Assembly: GCA_028023455.1 (NCBI GenBank) | Contig: JAQFVV010012422.1 | Location: 6,945,710 to 7,009,709, forward strand | Length of the DNA stretch: 64,000 nucleotides | Direction: 5' to 3' | Source of the DNA: Epiperipatus broadwayi | Lineage: Eukaryota > Onychophora > Udeonychophora > Euonychophora > Peripatidae | Part shown: positions 10,339 through 24,328 of the stretch, one piece after another | How positions within the stretch are numbered: position 1 is the first letter of the stretch | Layout of the letters: the number at the start of each line of letters is the position of its first letter | The notes under the pieces: generated by a model | Seen by the model: only the letters and a program-made list of their open reading frames with translations | The model's database searches: none | Told to the model about the DNA's origin: nothing | Position numbers and translations under genes: made by a program

Positions 10339-11272
10339 AAATTCAGTTTTCAACAGATTGTAAAGACATTACAATTATTGCCAATAATTCGTTAAGCCTT
10401 ATTGGACTTTACACTGATTATAAAATGCAGGTGGATTTTGATAACTTGCATCAAAATGTTGACAGGATTAATCAGGAGATTACTCATTTTCCCAGTTCTT
10501 GTAGTGCATATGATAAATATGTATCTTCATTGGAGGATAAAATGAAAGATTTGGAATGGATTTTGATATTGAATTACAAGATACTATCAAAGTAATAAAA
10601 ATTTGCTGCAAATAATTTCCAAAATGGCGAATAAGTTTAAATAGTGAGCCACAAATCATTTCCAAAATGGTGGATACGTTTGAAATTAGATGTTTTTTTA
10701 AATAGTGAGCCACAAATCATTTCCAAAATGGCCGATAAGTTTGAAATTAGATGTTTTTTAAACAGTGATTTAGAACTTGTATTTAATTCAAAGACTAAAT
10801 GAAATAACCCTGACCATATACATTTTATTTCTTGTAACATGGATGGATCATTTTTACACGCTGATATAATTATATCTGATATTTTATCCTTGGAAAATAA
10901 CAACCAACACATTTACATTAATCAAAGGATTTCTTTAGCTACTCTATGTATTTTTTGGCAAAAGAGGAAAAAAAGTTTAATCAAAATGGTGTAGAATATA
11001 CTTAAAACAGTTTGGTCTGTGCTAGAAATGATATTAATTCATCTTGTTTTCTTTTTTACTAAAAATGAAGCAGAATTATTATCTTTGAATTTATTTCCAA
11101 GTATACAATCTAATTTGTTTCCTAATTGCAGACAAGATTTAAAATTTGTTTCATTTGGTAATATTCAGATTCATTTTGATGAATTACATATATATATATA
11201 CCATTAGGATTTTACGATGTTATTGTTTTGTCTGAATCTTGAATATCTAACAATGAACAATATTTGTAGAGA
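10339..11272 (+). pseudogene. LINE-D: ORF1 and start of ORF2 endonuclease, decayed
   Basis: Plus-strand reading gives a broken ORF1. The first part, from FSTDCKDIT through VDRINQEI and YVSSLEDKMKDLEW, is hydrophilic and coiled-coil-like. Then come MADKFEIRCFLNSDLE (from 10725), HIHFISCNMDGS, and IYINQRISLATLCIFWQK (about 10908-10960), which resembles the INE-LT-N-LFW-AR block of LINE ORF1 C-terminal domains. After a gap, LKFVSFGNIQIHFDEL (about 11140-11185) and DVIVLSES (about 11213-11236) resemble the first strands of an APE-type endonuclease. Several stops and frameshifts occur, and a 60-bp internal tandem duplication lies at 10609-10763. It abuts LINE-C on the other strand. The family is CR1/Jockey-like by inference only. 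Confidence 0.55.
10609..10763. repeat. ~60-bp tandem repeat within LINE-D
   Basis: Two full and one partial unit. The word AGTGAGCCACAAATCATTTC occurs at 10643 and again at 10704. Each unit encodes a SKMVDTFEIRCFF-like stretch, so the duplication arose inside the ORF1 relic. Confidence 0.8.
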
Positions 11273-11274
11273 AT

Positions 11275-11862
11275 GGAGTATTTGCATTGACATTCCCATC
11301 TCATCCAACAATGTCAACCTATTCTGCCTTTTTTATTTGTTTTCACTCATCATTTCCTCCAAAACATCTTTCGTTAAATTACATTTTCTTTTTAATGTAT
11401 CTTGAATTCAGTTTCTCTTTTTATTTCTAATTTTCCCCACCAGGTTCTTATTTCACCTACTCTTTTAAAACTTCATTTGTTATTTTATTCATCCAACTGA
11501 TTTTCTCCATTGTAATCCATAACCACATCTCAAGGGCTTTCAATCTGTTCATAATTTTATAACTCAGTGACCATGTTTCACAACCATACAATAGTACCCC
11601 CCCCCACGCACATAGTATTCAATTAATTTTTCTCTTAATTTTCTCTCTCCAAAGGTCTACAAAATATTTTCTTTCTTTTAGTAAGTGCTTTTTCCTTTGC
11701 CAATGTTATTCTTTTAATTTCATTTTCATTTCTTTTATTCTCACCCAACCAACTACCTAAATATCTAAATCCTTTTACCTGTTGAACTATATATAGAGCA
11801 GTTAAATGCCTCTCCTGGGTGCATAAATGTATTCATTTCCACTTTAAATTTTAAGTTCTCAC
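11275..11862 (-). pseudogene. LINE-C fragment, C-terminal part
   Basis: The minus strand reads FRYLGSWLGENKRNENEIKR, AKEKALTKRKKIF, LLYGCETWSL, RLKALEMWLW and ISWMNKITNEVL, with stops and shifts. This is the region after the RT palm in endonuclease-containing LINEs. The copy is truncated on both sides and starts abruptly after LINE-D. It is homologous to 3077-3935 and is a dead mobile element. Confidence 0.75.
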
Positions 11863-13109
11863 TGAAAACGCTAAAAGCCAGCCATCAATCTTCATTACCA
11901 ACTAATGTCTATTGATTATTCAAGTTGACACTAGATAGCTCTGGAGTAAAGTAACGAAAACTGCACTTGAAAACATATGTTAAATTGATAAACATCACAC
12001 GATCACGCAATACGTATAGAGAGTTTTGCTTGTTTTAATATGTTATATTGCTTATAAGTTGCTGTTTTTATATCTGACCGCTTAGTTAGTTTTATTTTCA
12101 GGCAGAGAACTTTCGCGCACACACACGGATGGCAAGCAACAGCAAACCATCATTGAAAATGATCAATTGTTATTACTTTATACTATACAAACTTTTTTAT
12201 TAAAAAGATAAAATTCATTACTGAAAGAGAAATCTATTTATATTAATGCAAATAAGACTCTTTAGCATCGCTGTTTATATTTTATTTCTATGCACTAATA
12301 GTTCGGCTTATTATTACAAATAGTTTCTTTTTATCTGCCGTAGAAACATAAGCAATTAGAAATTGAAATTTCTCCCTCAAGTTATCTTTTCTACACTGTA
12401 CCAGTTTTGATAAATTCCCTTTCAAATACTGTATATCAAAAGATTTATAAGCTTTTGAAAAAAAAGAGAAAGAAACTCGGCAGTAATATAATAACTTGTG
12501 GAAATTAATCAGATTAGGGAAATAAAACCAGCATTTAATGTAAAATTCTAATGTAAAAGAGATCGCAAATCGATGTTAATAATTTTTCTTAATAACAAAT
12601 TATTATTTTTTTTAATCTTTCAATTCAATACGTAAGTCATACATTTTGTGTTATTTTTCACATGAAAGTTTTATGCCCGTAAGTAGGCAAAAGGGTTCAG
12701 CAACCTATTAAACAGCAACACATATCATTTGGTCATATTAGGCTAATTATTTCCGGCTACCCTTTATATTACTTATATTTTCATCATACTCATCACCTCT
12801 AATCATCGAATATGGTCATTCTAATTTCAGAAAAAAAAAAAGATGAAGAGAAAGATGAAAGACAAAAAAAAGGATTTTTGTAAATTGAGTCATAAATACA
12901 TTTACATGTCACACATTCTGGCTCATTAATCTATTTATCTAACATCTGGGGCATGGACTTCAAAATTCTATAGAAATATTTTATTTTGGATATATTTCAA
13001 TATTTTGATGTAAATGAAATCTATTCACTCATAAAAACCAAGTTCACCTTCATTGTAAACTACTTTTGTAAAAAGTCTGTTATTTAATATTTTATTTTTA
13101 TAGTTTAAG

Positions 13110-13112
<3 letters not shown>
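11863..13112. other. AT-rich spacer with an F2 end
   Basis: Bases 11991-12042 carry the F2 terminal words ACATCAC...GATCACG and GAGAGTTTTGC (minus). The rest is AT-rich without coding potential. Confidence 0.5.

Positions 13113-13195
<83 letters not shown>
13113..13195. repeat. (TAA)n microsatellite
   Basis: About 27 uninterrupted TAA/ATA units. The poly-isoleucine frame on the opposite strand is an artefact of it. Confidence 0.97.
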
Positions 13196-13220
13196 TTGTT
13201 TAAAAAACAACAAATAAAGT

Positions 13221-13355
13221 TGGTACTTGTGCATTATCCAGTTTACCAAGCTTGGCAGTAATTTTGTTTTAAATATTTATTGTATGTCCCTGAAACTATA
13301 TAATTTTTAAAAAATGGCTGCCAAGCTTGGTAGACAGGATAATACACAAGTACCA
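13221..13355. repeat. Small inverted repeat, 38-bp arms
   Basis: The arms at 13221-13258 and 13318-13355 are near-perfect inverse copies (CTACCAAGCTTGGCAG-like) separated by a 59-nt loop. No target duplication is visible. It may be a MITE or a foldback relic. Confidence 0.75.
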
Positions 13356-14500
13356 TAAAATTAATACAATTGTGTAAAGTCCTTATAAAAAAAAATTGAA
13401 GACAGAGTTTAAAACAAAAATAAAATTAAAAAAAAAACACATTCTTTAAAATAGTACAACCAATAGTGTAAAAAAATTTAAAAGCCAAACTACTTGTAGT
13501 AGTTAAATTAAGATAATTTTGCATAAATTATTAATTTGGGGATCATCATGATTACATGACTTCTGGGTAATAATCTTGAGAAAATTTGGTATAGTCAGTT
13601 CACATGTAGTAAATAATTGGATACAAACAAGGTCTAAAATAAATATTAATATTCTTTTATATCAATCTTCTCACACAAAGACTTTGAATGATTTGATATA
13701 GAGATTATGAGTTGGAACCTTAATTCCTCACACAGAGATAATGAATGGAAATTTGATCTTTTCACAGAGATTAAAAATTAGTGACTGAATTGACTAATTT
13801 ATAAATGTTTCATACTTTTATTTCAAATTACATATAACAACAAAATTGTGTTTAAAGAAAAAAACAATTGGTTTTTTTTCAATGCACTATTCATCAAATT
13901 AAATAAAGTTGTTTTATAAAATATTCTTTTAAATGTATTCTTTTTTACTTTTTAGCACTCAGATATTTTGCAGCTGAATTTTTAGTTAAACAATCAAGAC
14001 AAAATAAGATTTCATCCTTCATTTCTTTTTCTTTCTATTTCCATTAACTTTTTAGTGAATTAGTCATGAGATTCAATGAAAGTGTATTTTTAAAAATATA
14101 TCGCCATCTAGTGTACATCAGTGAAAACTTACTGAACTAATATCAACATGGTTTGAAATTTAGCTAGCCAACCAGTTGAACAACCTTGAGACTTTGCATT
14201 GTCATTAATCACTAACACATGTATAAAATTTGAAGAAAATCCATTCAATATAATTGTGTTAAAAATCAAATAAATAAACATAAAACAAAATTCTAAGCTA
14301 AATAAAAGCATTTAAAAAAAGAAATAACAAACAAGACATTCTATTGCAATGCCATTTAATCTTTATGGTGCCAATTTTTGTTATTTGGCAGATTGATTAA
14401 AGCTTCAATTGTTCTTATTCATCAGTTAATTTTTTAGTCACAAAAATAGTAAAATAAAATAATCAGAATTGTTTTAATTTAGCTTCTAAAATTTGAATTA
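13356..14500. other. AT-rich spacer
   Basis: No gene is supported. A CTCF-like word is present at 14101-14109 (minus). Confidence 0.5.
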
Positions 14501-15607
14501 CACCTGGGTCTCGTTTTACACGATAGATAGGTTCCTCAGAAAACACGCGCAAACAAAATCGCGCAAAAATAGACGTAACTTACATTGAAAAAGGGGGGAT
14601 GTGGTCTATGATTTTTCGAAATTCGCGTAAAAGCAAAGCACCAACGTAAAATTACTTTAAAATTTGCGCAAAAAACAAATAAGGAAATAAAATATGACTA
14701 ATAAAAAATTTCAAATTTGAAAAAAATTGATACAAGACAAACTTTTTTTAACTATAATATTTAATTTTATTCAAAATAATATATTTTTATGCATAATTTA
14801 CAGTACAGTAATTTACATTTTTTATACACGTTTTAATTATTATCGTTATTTGCCAAAACACACGTTCGTTTGCACTCTCATGTTATGTTAATGTTTTTCT
14901 GTTGACAATGTAATTAGTAATTAATCTTTGAGATGATAATTTTATAAATTGTTTATGAACTTAGACTTATGATAATAAAAAGACATTTATTCACAACTGC
15001 TGGGAAAAATTTAATTAAAACTAACAACTAAAAATTAAATTTTTATTTTTGTCTTTAATTTTCAATTCCGTTTAAAAATCAAATTTCACATCACATTATT
15101 TCAAGTCGCGTAAGTAATTTTTAAATTGTTAATTACAATTAAAAATCAGATTTTAATTTTTAATTGTCAAATTTAATTGTGCCCACTGCTATTACTGACC
15201 TTTTAAAATAAACTTGTGGACACTAAATGATTAATAATTGATTACGTTCTTTTTTAAAAAGCAAAAACAGAATGTGATTTAAAATGCAAAATTAATACAC
15301 ACAATGTTTGAACAATTTTACATTATAATCTTGTAAAATTTAATGTGTGTATACATAAAATGTGGAAATCATGATTTTAATTTCATTATTGCATAAAAGC
15401 GTACTATTATAAAGCACTGAAAATATTGAAATTACTAAGTTGAAAGTCGAATTCCAATAATGTGCTATTACTTTCAATATAACGTAAGTGTGTGAAGTTT
15501 ATTATTTAAAGTAATAGCGCAATATCGGAGTTTGACTTCCGGTGAAACACGAATTGCGCAACTTCAAAATCGTGTTAAATAAGTCCGCGTAAAAAGAGAC
15601 CCAGGTG
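14501..15607. mobile_element. Tigger/pogo-like non-autonomous DNA transposon
   Basis: Terminal inverted repeats CACCTGGGTCTCNTTTTACN with CG next, 22 bp and 2 mismatches, at 14501-14522 and 15586-15607. The element is flanked by TA on both sides (14499-14500, 15608-15609), the target duplication of the Tc1/mariner-pogo superfamily. TIRs reading CTCGTTTTACACG or TTTTACGCGG are characteristic of Tigger elements. The ends are unusually CpG-rich for this window (CGCGCAAA, CGCGTAAA). The 1.1-kb interior is AT-rich with no transposase frame, so it would depend on an enzyme elsewhere. Confidence 0.8.
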
Positions 15608-15782
15608 TATTTGACATTCATATTGCTCAAATATAATGAAAAATTTTAAATAAAATTCAAAACTGAAAAAATATATAAGCAAAACATAATAAAAATTGCC
15701 TGCAATAAAATAAAATAATTATTTTTTAACCAATCACAATGTGTCACTATCAATTTTTCTTACCTTAGAAGTAGTAATGCTG

Positions 15783-16104
15783 ACTATTCATTTCTGTTTT
15801 TTTTTTTCTTCTAAAATTAAATATTTATTAATACAAAATCTAAATCTAACCATGTTATTGGTTAATATATTGTGAAAAATAATTATAAATATGTAAATAG
15901 TTGTGAAAAATAGTTTTTTATTTGCGGTTACTGAATATCATCGATTTACAAATAGCAATCGAGTGTTATTCATTTCTCTTGATTATTTTTCTTCAAAAAA
16001 TGAAATATTTTTGAATAAAGATCGATATTTAATTACAATATTAGTCAATATATTGTAAAAATTAATTATAATAGTAAATAATTGTGGAAAATATATGTTT
16101 TATG
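15783..16104. repeat. Old tandem duplication, ~186-bp spacing
   Basis: Bases 15783-15920 and 15969-16104 share the order TATTCATTTCT, CTTCNAAAA, a TTGGT/TAGTC-TAATATATTGT block, AAATAATTATAA and AATANTTGTGRAAAAT. Divergence is considerable. Confidence 0.5.
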
Positions 16105-18490
16105 TTCAAAATCTAATCCAAAAGAATAAAAGATTTTGTGTGCACTTTCTGATGTTGACAGTTAGAATCTCCTACTCAACAATGATATTGATAGGCAACT
16201 GGCTCTTTCAAGCCCCATAAGATAAAATGGGATGGACAGTCGGCTCTTTGTATTACCATATAGGGCTAGAAAATTCTTTTTTTTTTTTTGCTAAAATGCT
16301 GACTTCCACATAATTTTTTGAAATTAAAATATTATTATAGATTAAATTCAGTTTTTATGGTAAAATGAGCATGAAATAAAAAAAATATGGCCAAAAAATG
16401 GTCAAGTGATGGCATATTAAGAAAAATTACAGTTCTGAACTGTTACTGTCAGAAGAAAGGTTAAATGTTTACAGTCAAACTATGCAATGATATTTAAGCA
16501 AATCATGATATATTAATGAATATAACATGACCTCAAAATGACTAACCATTGGATTATTTTACTCTATGCAATTTAGCAGAATAGAAAAATGACAGGCTTA
16601 AAGAGTCCCATCATTAGATCAAAGCTCAATCAACCACATCTAGTGCCCAAACGTCATAAGATCTCCATGTGACCTACAATTCAATTAGTGTAAATGGAAT
16701 TTATTGGCACAGATTGTTAAACTGACTGTACCCAAATTATAATAGATATACATTATTTAATAAAAGTATGTTTTCATGTCCGAAATGAAAAAAATCAAAT
16801 GACTAATAATTAAAGTTACGGGTTCAGTATGCATGCTAGTATTGTCATTGTACCCTAAAATTCAATATTATAAATCTAAAATTGTAAGTATGATTCTCAT
16901 GCTAATACTAACACTGGTAATGCCAGGAACACCTGAAGAAGAGAGGAGAATATTCAAAACATTGTGTTAAATACTAACCTATGTGACTATTACTAACAGT
17001 TGAATGTATTTAGAAAATTTAAATAAAATTTCTAAAGACATTCAGTTCTTAATGTAGATGATAAAAATAGTTTGACAAATACTTAATAGCATGATGATTA
17101 TTTATCCTTCCACAAGGTGTTAAAAGTGGACAGAAATCAGTCCCTACCTTGCATGAAAGTGGTGTGGTGACAGTACCAAGTTGCTAACACGTGTATGGAG
17201 ATTGGGATGTCAACACCTCTATTTCCTCTGAAGAGCAAAGGTTTATTCACAAAATTCATACAGAATGTGAGAGTGTTCTCTGGGGTTTTGTGCTGGTGAA
17301 TGTTTGCAGTATGATAGGGTTGAGATGAGAAATGCCCTGATAAATACTAAAAAAATTGGAAAATAATGTTATAATGTAATATACAGAACATTGGTGAATG
17401 TTTATCCAATAAATATTAACATTATTAATTATTATTGTTTTTATTTACTGGTATTTATTGTCAGACTTTCAAAAAAATATGATTCATCAAATTCTAAAAA
17501 TATATAAGAAGAAATTAAGTCTTATATTGCTGAATCATTGCTGCATAACCATTTTTTACGTTGCAAAATCGTCAAACCAGAAAAGCTTAAAAGCTAAGAC
17601 TTCTGAATGACCAATATTTAATTTATATTACTACTATTGTCATATTGACATTTGGAATGAAATTGCATTTGCAAATAAAAAAAATAAAGTAGCTTGGGAG
17701 TCATGTGATATTTGACAAGCAATAACAAGTTGAATTTTAATCCAGGGAGCATTGGTTATTGGGGTTGCCACTCTACTACTGTGATAAACTATACAGGGCT
17801 ATTAAAAGATCAAATGAATTAGAAAAAAATATTTAATTTTATTATAACATGACGTAAAATTAGGTTATATATGACCTCTACCTTTTTCTCACTCTTTTTT
17901 AACTATTAAATAAATTATTGATCAAAAAAAAAGGTAAGAAAATTTATTTATTAAAGAAAATGTTTATTTGAGGTGCGCACTAAAGTTCAACTTAAATGCT
18001 ACAAAAAAAGAAAGCCTTGCTAAATATAGTAATTTCAAATTATTATTTTTTTAAAAAATGCTATGTTTGTTAATTAAAGAGTAGAAACCTTATTAATACT
18101 TCACAAATTTGTATTCCAAAAACAAACTTATGGATTTGAAATTTAGCCTTTTTGTCTTTTCTTTTAAATATGTTTTGTCCTCCATTAATATTTATATATA
18201 AACAAATAAGCAAAATATCCTTAATTTTTAAATAAAATGATAAAACCAAATATTTTTTCGTTTGTTTTTAAAGATCTTCAGCAATAGTAAATGTAAAATA
18301 AAATGTCTTAAATATTCCACTACTACAGAATAACTTCTTCCATATTTCTTTATGAATAAATAATGGAAGTGATATTTATCAACACAGTTATTTAGAGAAT
18401 CTCCCCCTACTCCAGAGCCAACTACTGTAAGCTTGATCAATTAATAGACCCTAGCTATTTATGCTGCTGCATCTATGTCCCCATTATCCC
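16105..18490. other. AT-rich spacer with an F3 relic
   Basis: Apart from the F3-like words CAGTCCCTACCTTGCATGAA at about 17139-17158, I see no coding or repeat feature. Confidence 0.45.
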
Positions 18491-19129
18491 ATTACTGATA
18501 ATGTCCATTGATTATTAAAGTTTACTGTAGATGGTTTTAGAATTTAAAAAAAAAAAATTCTTGGTAGCACATGTTAAGAAGCTGAGAAGTCACGTGACAT
18601 TTTGTAAATGGTTAATTGTTGGTTTGTTGGAGAAATGTGCACATTTCCCTTTTTTGCCTTATTCATATAGTTAAGAATGGCTCAATGTTCATTTACTAAA
18701 CAGTGACTAAGGCTAACAGGGCTATTTATCGGAAGATATTACAAGTGTATTGAAAATCCTCAGCTACCTCAATAACTTCCAAGTTCCACTGGATGTAAAC
18801 TCCATGGAGTCAATATAGAAATGTATGAACTAATAATTACGTTATAAGACTTTTAAACCTTATTCAACAATGACTTTATATCTCATGTTTATTTTACCCA
18901 TTCTACTTGTAGTAAATTTTCTGATTCGTTTACTTTACTCATAAAGGATTTTTGTAACGAGATTAATGCACTGTCTACCTCTATGACTGAATATGTAAAT
19001 AATATTTAAAGCGCAGTCGATATTGAAATAATTGAGAGAGTGCAAATTTCTCAAGCGCTTATGACTACAAGCAATATGAAGAAAATATTATATGATAAAT
19101 ATTATTATTGTATTACTTTATTAATTAAA
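18491..19129. other. Spacer
   Basis: Nothing supported beyond a relic near 18500-18545 related to 11900-11960. Confidence 0.45.
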
Positions 19130-19143
19130 AAAATTAAACTAGA

Positions 19144-19447
19144 CTCGAACTCAGACTTTCACACGACCCACTACTCAGTGCCATCTCATATTGCTGACCC
19201 ACCTGATCACACACATGCTGAAAAGATAAATAATCACCAATCTACGTATTTAATCTAGACCAACTGATGATTGCTGGTTTAGCATAAAATACGAATATTG
19301 GTGATTATTTATCTTTTCAGCATGTGTGTGATCAGATGGGTCACCAATATGAGATGGCACTGAGAGTAGTGGGTCGTGTGAAAGTCTGAGTTCGAATCCC
19401 GCATATATTACATATATAAATGCAGGTTTAAGCCTGTACAATGTATT
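19144..19447. mobile_element. Hammerhead retrozyme copy R2 (inverted dimer)
   Basis: Flanked by a perfect 14-bp duplication AAAATTAAACTAGA (19130-19143, 19448-19461). Two long arms, about 19144-19245 and 19297-19400, are inverse copies sharing CTCAGACTTTCACACGACCC and AAAAGATAAATAATCACCAA. The junction between them falls inside the ribozyme. The right end has the family's terminal hairpin (GCAGGTTTAAGCCTG) beside the duplication. No protein is encoded. Confidence 0.85.
19251..19308 (+). ncRNA. Type I hammerhead ribozyme with altered GAAA
   Basis: Reads ACCAA, CUGAUGA, stem II UGCU/AGCA with loop GGUUU, then AAAA in place of GAAA, a short stem III, and UUGGUGAUUAU closing stem I. Loss of G12 should abolish cleavage. 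The outer stem I pairing is also weaker than in the intact copies. Confidence 0.7.
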
Positions 19448-19461
19448 AAAATTAAACTAGA

Positions 19462-20817
19462 AAAATGTTTGATTAAAAAGGCAATAAATTCAACAAAAGA
19501 TTTTATTCAAGGGTTGAAATTCAAAACTTTAAGGATTCGAATGAAAATAAACACCTACGTGTTTTTGTGAAAGATAAGAAATTATAGCATGAATTTAAAA
19601 AATGTTGCAGTTAATTACTAGATATCAAGTTTGTAGATAAAAATTTAAAAACTAGTTTATACATACAAAATACTGGTATTGGTTGATTGTATGTATATAC
19701 TTCTTGCTTCAATTCCCCCAAAGACTTGAATGAGTTGGTGTTGCAATATGAGAAAGTATCATTTACTATAGAATGAAATGATTTCTGGTCAATTTATTAA
19801 AGTCATCTGCTTATACTATCAAATCCATATGACATCACAGTATTTGCAATAGTTATGCGACTATGTGGCTGCCATTGAAAATTTGGGGGTGGAAATAAAA
19901 AAAGTGGCAAGATGCTTGTAGTAAAAGTAATCTCACAAACCAAAACTGTGAGGAAAAAGAAAACATTTGATTATACTAAACAAAGTAACATGGAAACTTA
20001 TATTATGTCAAAAATCAAAGGTTCCTTCGAATATGGTCATAAAAGAGATCACTATGAGATATATATACTAATAAGGCAAATATGTTGAGGCTCAAAACCT
20101 TGGGATAAAATTTTAGGTGATGGCTTGAGCACAATAACAAAAGTAAAAAGTGTCATGAAAGCAACTATGGAGCAGATAGTAAACAGTCTGGCATTCTTTT
20201 TGGTTCTAATACCTCTTGAGTTATTTTGCGTATACATCCAGTTCAGGTGATTGATATTTTATGTTAAATAATATTTTGACTTGGGTCATATATTAGGGGA
20301 AAAGAAGTTTTCTTTTTTTAATGATAGAGTCATTCATTTGATAGATCAAAATGATGTTCACGCAGCAAATAGATCTGCTTAAAAAAATGGCTATACATTA
20401 TTAATTAACAAAATTTAGTGGGGGAAATGGGTTATTTTTTTTCAGTTGGGAACCACACTTTCCCAATGTCAACAACCACTGTGTTCTAAGTGCTCAAAGA
20501 ATTTATCTTACTTATTTCAATTTATTCAGCTAATAATATTTTTAAAAATTATACAGGCTATTTCATTGTGTTTTTTTAAACCAATTAAAGTGAGACAATC
20601 ATTAAAATCATTTTATCCCATTTAAAAGAAATACCAATCATGATCATAAAGATATAAAAAATCTCAACGAAGTTTATATCAGAGCTGTAAATTAGAGGAA
20701 TGCAGTTTGTTACAGATTGATTATAGTGTCATATTGCCTAGCTAACTCATTCTGCATATATAGATGAAAATAATATATAATTTTTAAAATATTGTGTTAT
20801 AATAATGTAACCCTGGG
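19462..20817. other. AT-rich spacer
   Basis: No coding, RNA or repeat feature is supported. Confidence 0.5.
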
Positions 20818-21050
20818 AGGTTGTATGCAGTGGTCTCAAGATTCATGGATCAAGCTTGGTTCAGGGGATAGAACTTTTTATGAACTCCTGAGCTTAAAGT
20901 CCATTTGATTAATTTGCTCTGAGTAATTTGATGCAGAATCCATGGATTACAATTTGACTCTGTAACTTCTCTTGCTTAAAATTCTTATAAACTTCTTATG
21001 GACTTCATATGAACTTATTATGAACTTCTTATGACTTCTGAGCAATAAGA
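20818..21050 (+). repeat. SINE-B-like fragment with amplified tail
   Basis: A tRNA-like stretch (about 20820-20885) precedes ACTTTTTATGAACTCCTGAG. At 20987-21050 the tail word CTTATGAACTT is repeated four or five times and ends in TCTGAGCAATAAG, the SINE-B terminus. The tail match is good and the head is poor. Confidence 0.45.
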
Positions 21051-21939
21051 CATTTGATAACTTTTTTATAATAATTTAAATAAACATTAAATTCAATTTT
21101 TAGATTTATCAGCTGAATCTTCATGTGTAATTATTAGTATATCCATCTACCATGAACTCAGAAATCATGAAAATAGTATTTAAATAGAAGTGATACTTAG
21201 AAAATTTATATTGGGAGGCCTTTGGCCTACAATAAGCAATCTAAGGCCATTTTATATTTTTATAGAGATGTGTGATACTATAAAAATTTATGATAATCCA
21301 TTCATATTGCAAAAAAAAAAATTGGTAAGCATCTTGGGTTTTTTAGGGTTGATGTTTCAGGAGATGTAATCCTTCAATGTAAAATCGTTTTCTTCCTGTT
21401 CACCTTTTATTTAGCCAATCTTAACGAAATTTCAACTGTATACTCAGGGATAATCATGTGATCAAGTTATAATGGAATACCAAGAATAGAGCACAAGATC
21501 TCATTGTCATTTTTTTTTTTGCTTCTCACTAAGCTACTCCAGTCTCTGAGGTAATTTCTCATGATTTATTTTTCAAAGCCATTCATTGGTAACCTCACCC
21601 AGCTAACAGTACTTTTATTACAGTCTTAGTAGATTTCTTAATAAAAAGTTTTATAACTGAGAGCTATTATGAATTGAGAGATACTCTACTTTTAGCCCAA
21701 CCATGCAAAAGCTGTTTAATGCATGCATTACATTTTGTAAGATTTTGTGACTCTCTATGTATTCTATATAATGTTTATGAATACTTTTAAACCTAGAGGA
21801 TAAAAGTGACCTATAGGGAGGGGAAATTGCAAACTATCAACAACAATGATCATGTATAATTATTCTGTTGCCAAGCCATTGCAATTTGCTTTTGAGTAGA
21901 AAACATATGCTTCTAGTGATTATCTGCCTGCCTGCTGCC
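21051..21939. other. Spacer
   Basis: AT-rich, no feature supported. Confidence 0.5.
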
Positions 21940-22391
<452 letters not shown>

Positions 22392-24319
22392 ATTGTTGAT
22401 GATGTTGTGAACTCAGTGTCTGAAGTATATCATTAGCTCATTAATGATGATTGCATCTTATTACTATTCTAATTTGTTAGATAGTCATCGTGTCGAGACT
22501 TATACAAAGAGATTATCTTGGGAGTCTTCACTTTCCAATTCTAGCCACTTAGCATAATGGAAACTGCAAATGAATGTTCTCTCCAGTGTGCACTTGTGTT
22601 TGCTTATTTAAATTAGATACCTGCCTTCTTTCTTCAATTAGGTTTTATCAGGTCAATACCTACTTATTTTAAGGCTTTGTGAGGTTTAGTAGACTGAAAG
22701 CAACAGATTATTTTGGAGTTTCATGAATATATTATACATATTGATGATATGAAGCTCATTGCAGTTTAAGATGCAGCTCTAAAAGTGAGATGTTTGAATA
22801 ATATAAGAGGTTGCATAGCAACAACTGATGGTGATCATAGTTAATCAAACATGCCTTTGTGCAGACAACACAATTCAGTATTTATAATTCAAATAGTATA
22901 TCCTATTAAAAAGATGACTGATTCCATGCCCAAGATACCTAAGGCACCATCTCCGAATCAAAACATGTGTTATGTCGCTACATAGTTTACCTATTCACTT
23001 TTAAATTTTAAGTTGCTAACATATCTGGATTACGAGTTACAACATGAAATGGGACCGTGCATTTTGTACCTTCTTAGATTGTCTTCAATGCTGTTTCTGC
23101 TATCACAAAATCTTGCAAGCAGTTGGAAACATCATTCATGACTTCACTGCTATATACACTTTGGATCATTTCAAATTTTTCTGTCACTGTTTTAGCCAAT
23201 TTTAATCATAATTTAAGGTTAGCTTATTTTTCCGCTGTGTCACATTTCATGTCCTATTTTATGATCCAGACACGCAAGCACCTGAAAATTATCTCTGGTA
23301 AATAGTTAAACCATGACACTAATTACTCATGCATTAATCGAAAAATCTCACGCAGGCAGTTTAGAAAAAGAACCAGTCACCTTTTCCATGGGAGACACTG
23401 GGCACTTATATACTATATACACATATACGCACACGGGCAATCCGTACGACTTAATAAATATTACATTAACGAATGTAATTTTGAGATAAATATTTACATT
23501 ACAAAATTTTAACTGTTTAAAAATTAAAATCAATATATAATAGATAATATGCATTATATAACGGATCAATATTTTAAATAAAAGAAAAAAAATAGGACAA
23601 ATGTTGATTTACTAAAGTTGATACATTTAAAATTTATAAAGAATTCGTGGTTACTGGAATGAAAATAACATTTCGAGTTTAAAGTAAATAAATAAAATAT
23701 ACATTCTTTTAATTATAAAAAGCAATTCATTAAATTATTTTAATTAATCTTGGAGTTTTAGTTGCCTTGGAAACAATTGTATCAAAATCCAATAAGTTTA
23801 AATGAAATCAGAATCCAGCAAATGAATTCCTATGATTTCTCAACTGTGAATTTTTTTTTATTAATTTGATCTAATGTATATATATAGTGGTAATATTCGA
23901 AAGATTTTCCAACTTTATACATAATGCATATACATATCTGTAATAATTTATACTATAAGGAGTTCGTAGATGCTATTAATAATTATCAGTATAAACATTT
24001 CCGCAGTAACGCTAACATAAAATTTAAAATAATGGATAAACATATTGTAAGATAGTGTATAAAATTATGTAAAAATGTAAAGTATTTCCACAGTTTTAAA
24101 GCACTATAAACATATCTCATTAAAATTTTATTTAATGTTTAAATAAAATTAAAAACTTATTTATCTGAGATTATCAAGTAGATCACATTGTATAGATTAC
24201 ATATTTCATTAACAGATGGCTCTGAGAATCATTTCTTTATAGTGGAAGAATTAAGATGTACTTTGGCTTGTGCGATAGACAAGGTGTAAGAGAGAAATAA
24301 AATAATATAAATCATAAAA
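22392..24319. other. AT-rich spacer
   Basis: No supported gene. A 60-codon frame at 23123-23305 has no recognisable motif and is not called. Confidence 0.5.
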
Positions 24320-24328
24320 GTTATGTTA

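Noticed and set aside
13025-13249. 74-codon minus-strand frame rich in isoleucine
   Set aside because: It is produced by the (TAA)n microsatellite.
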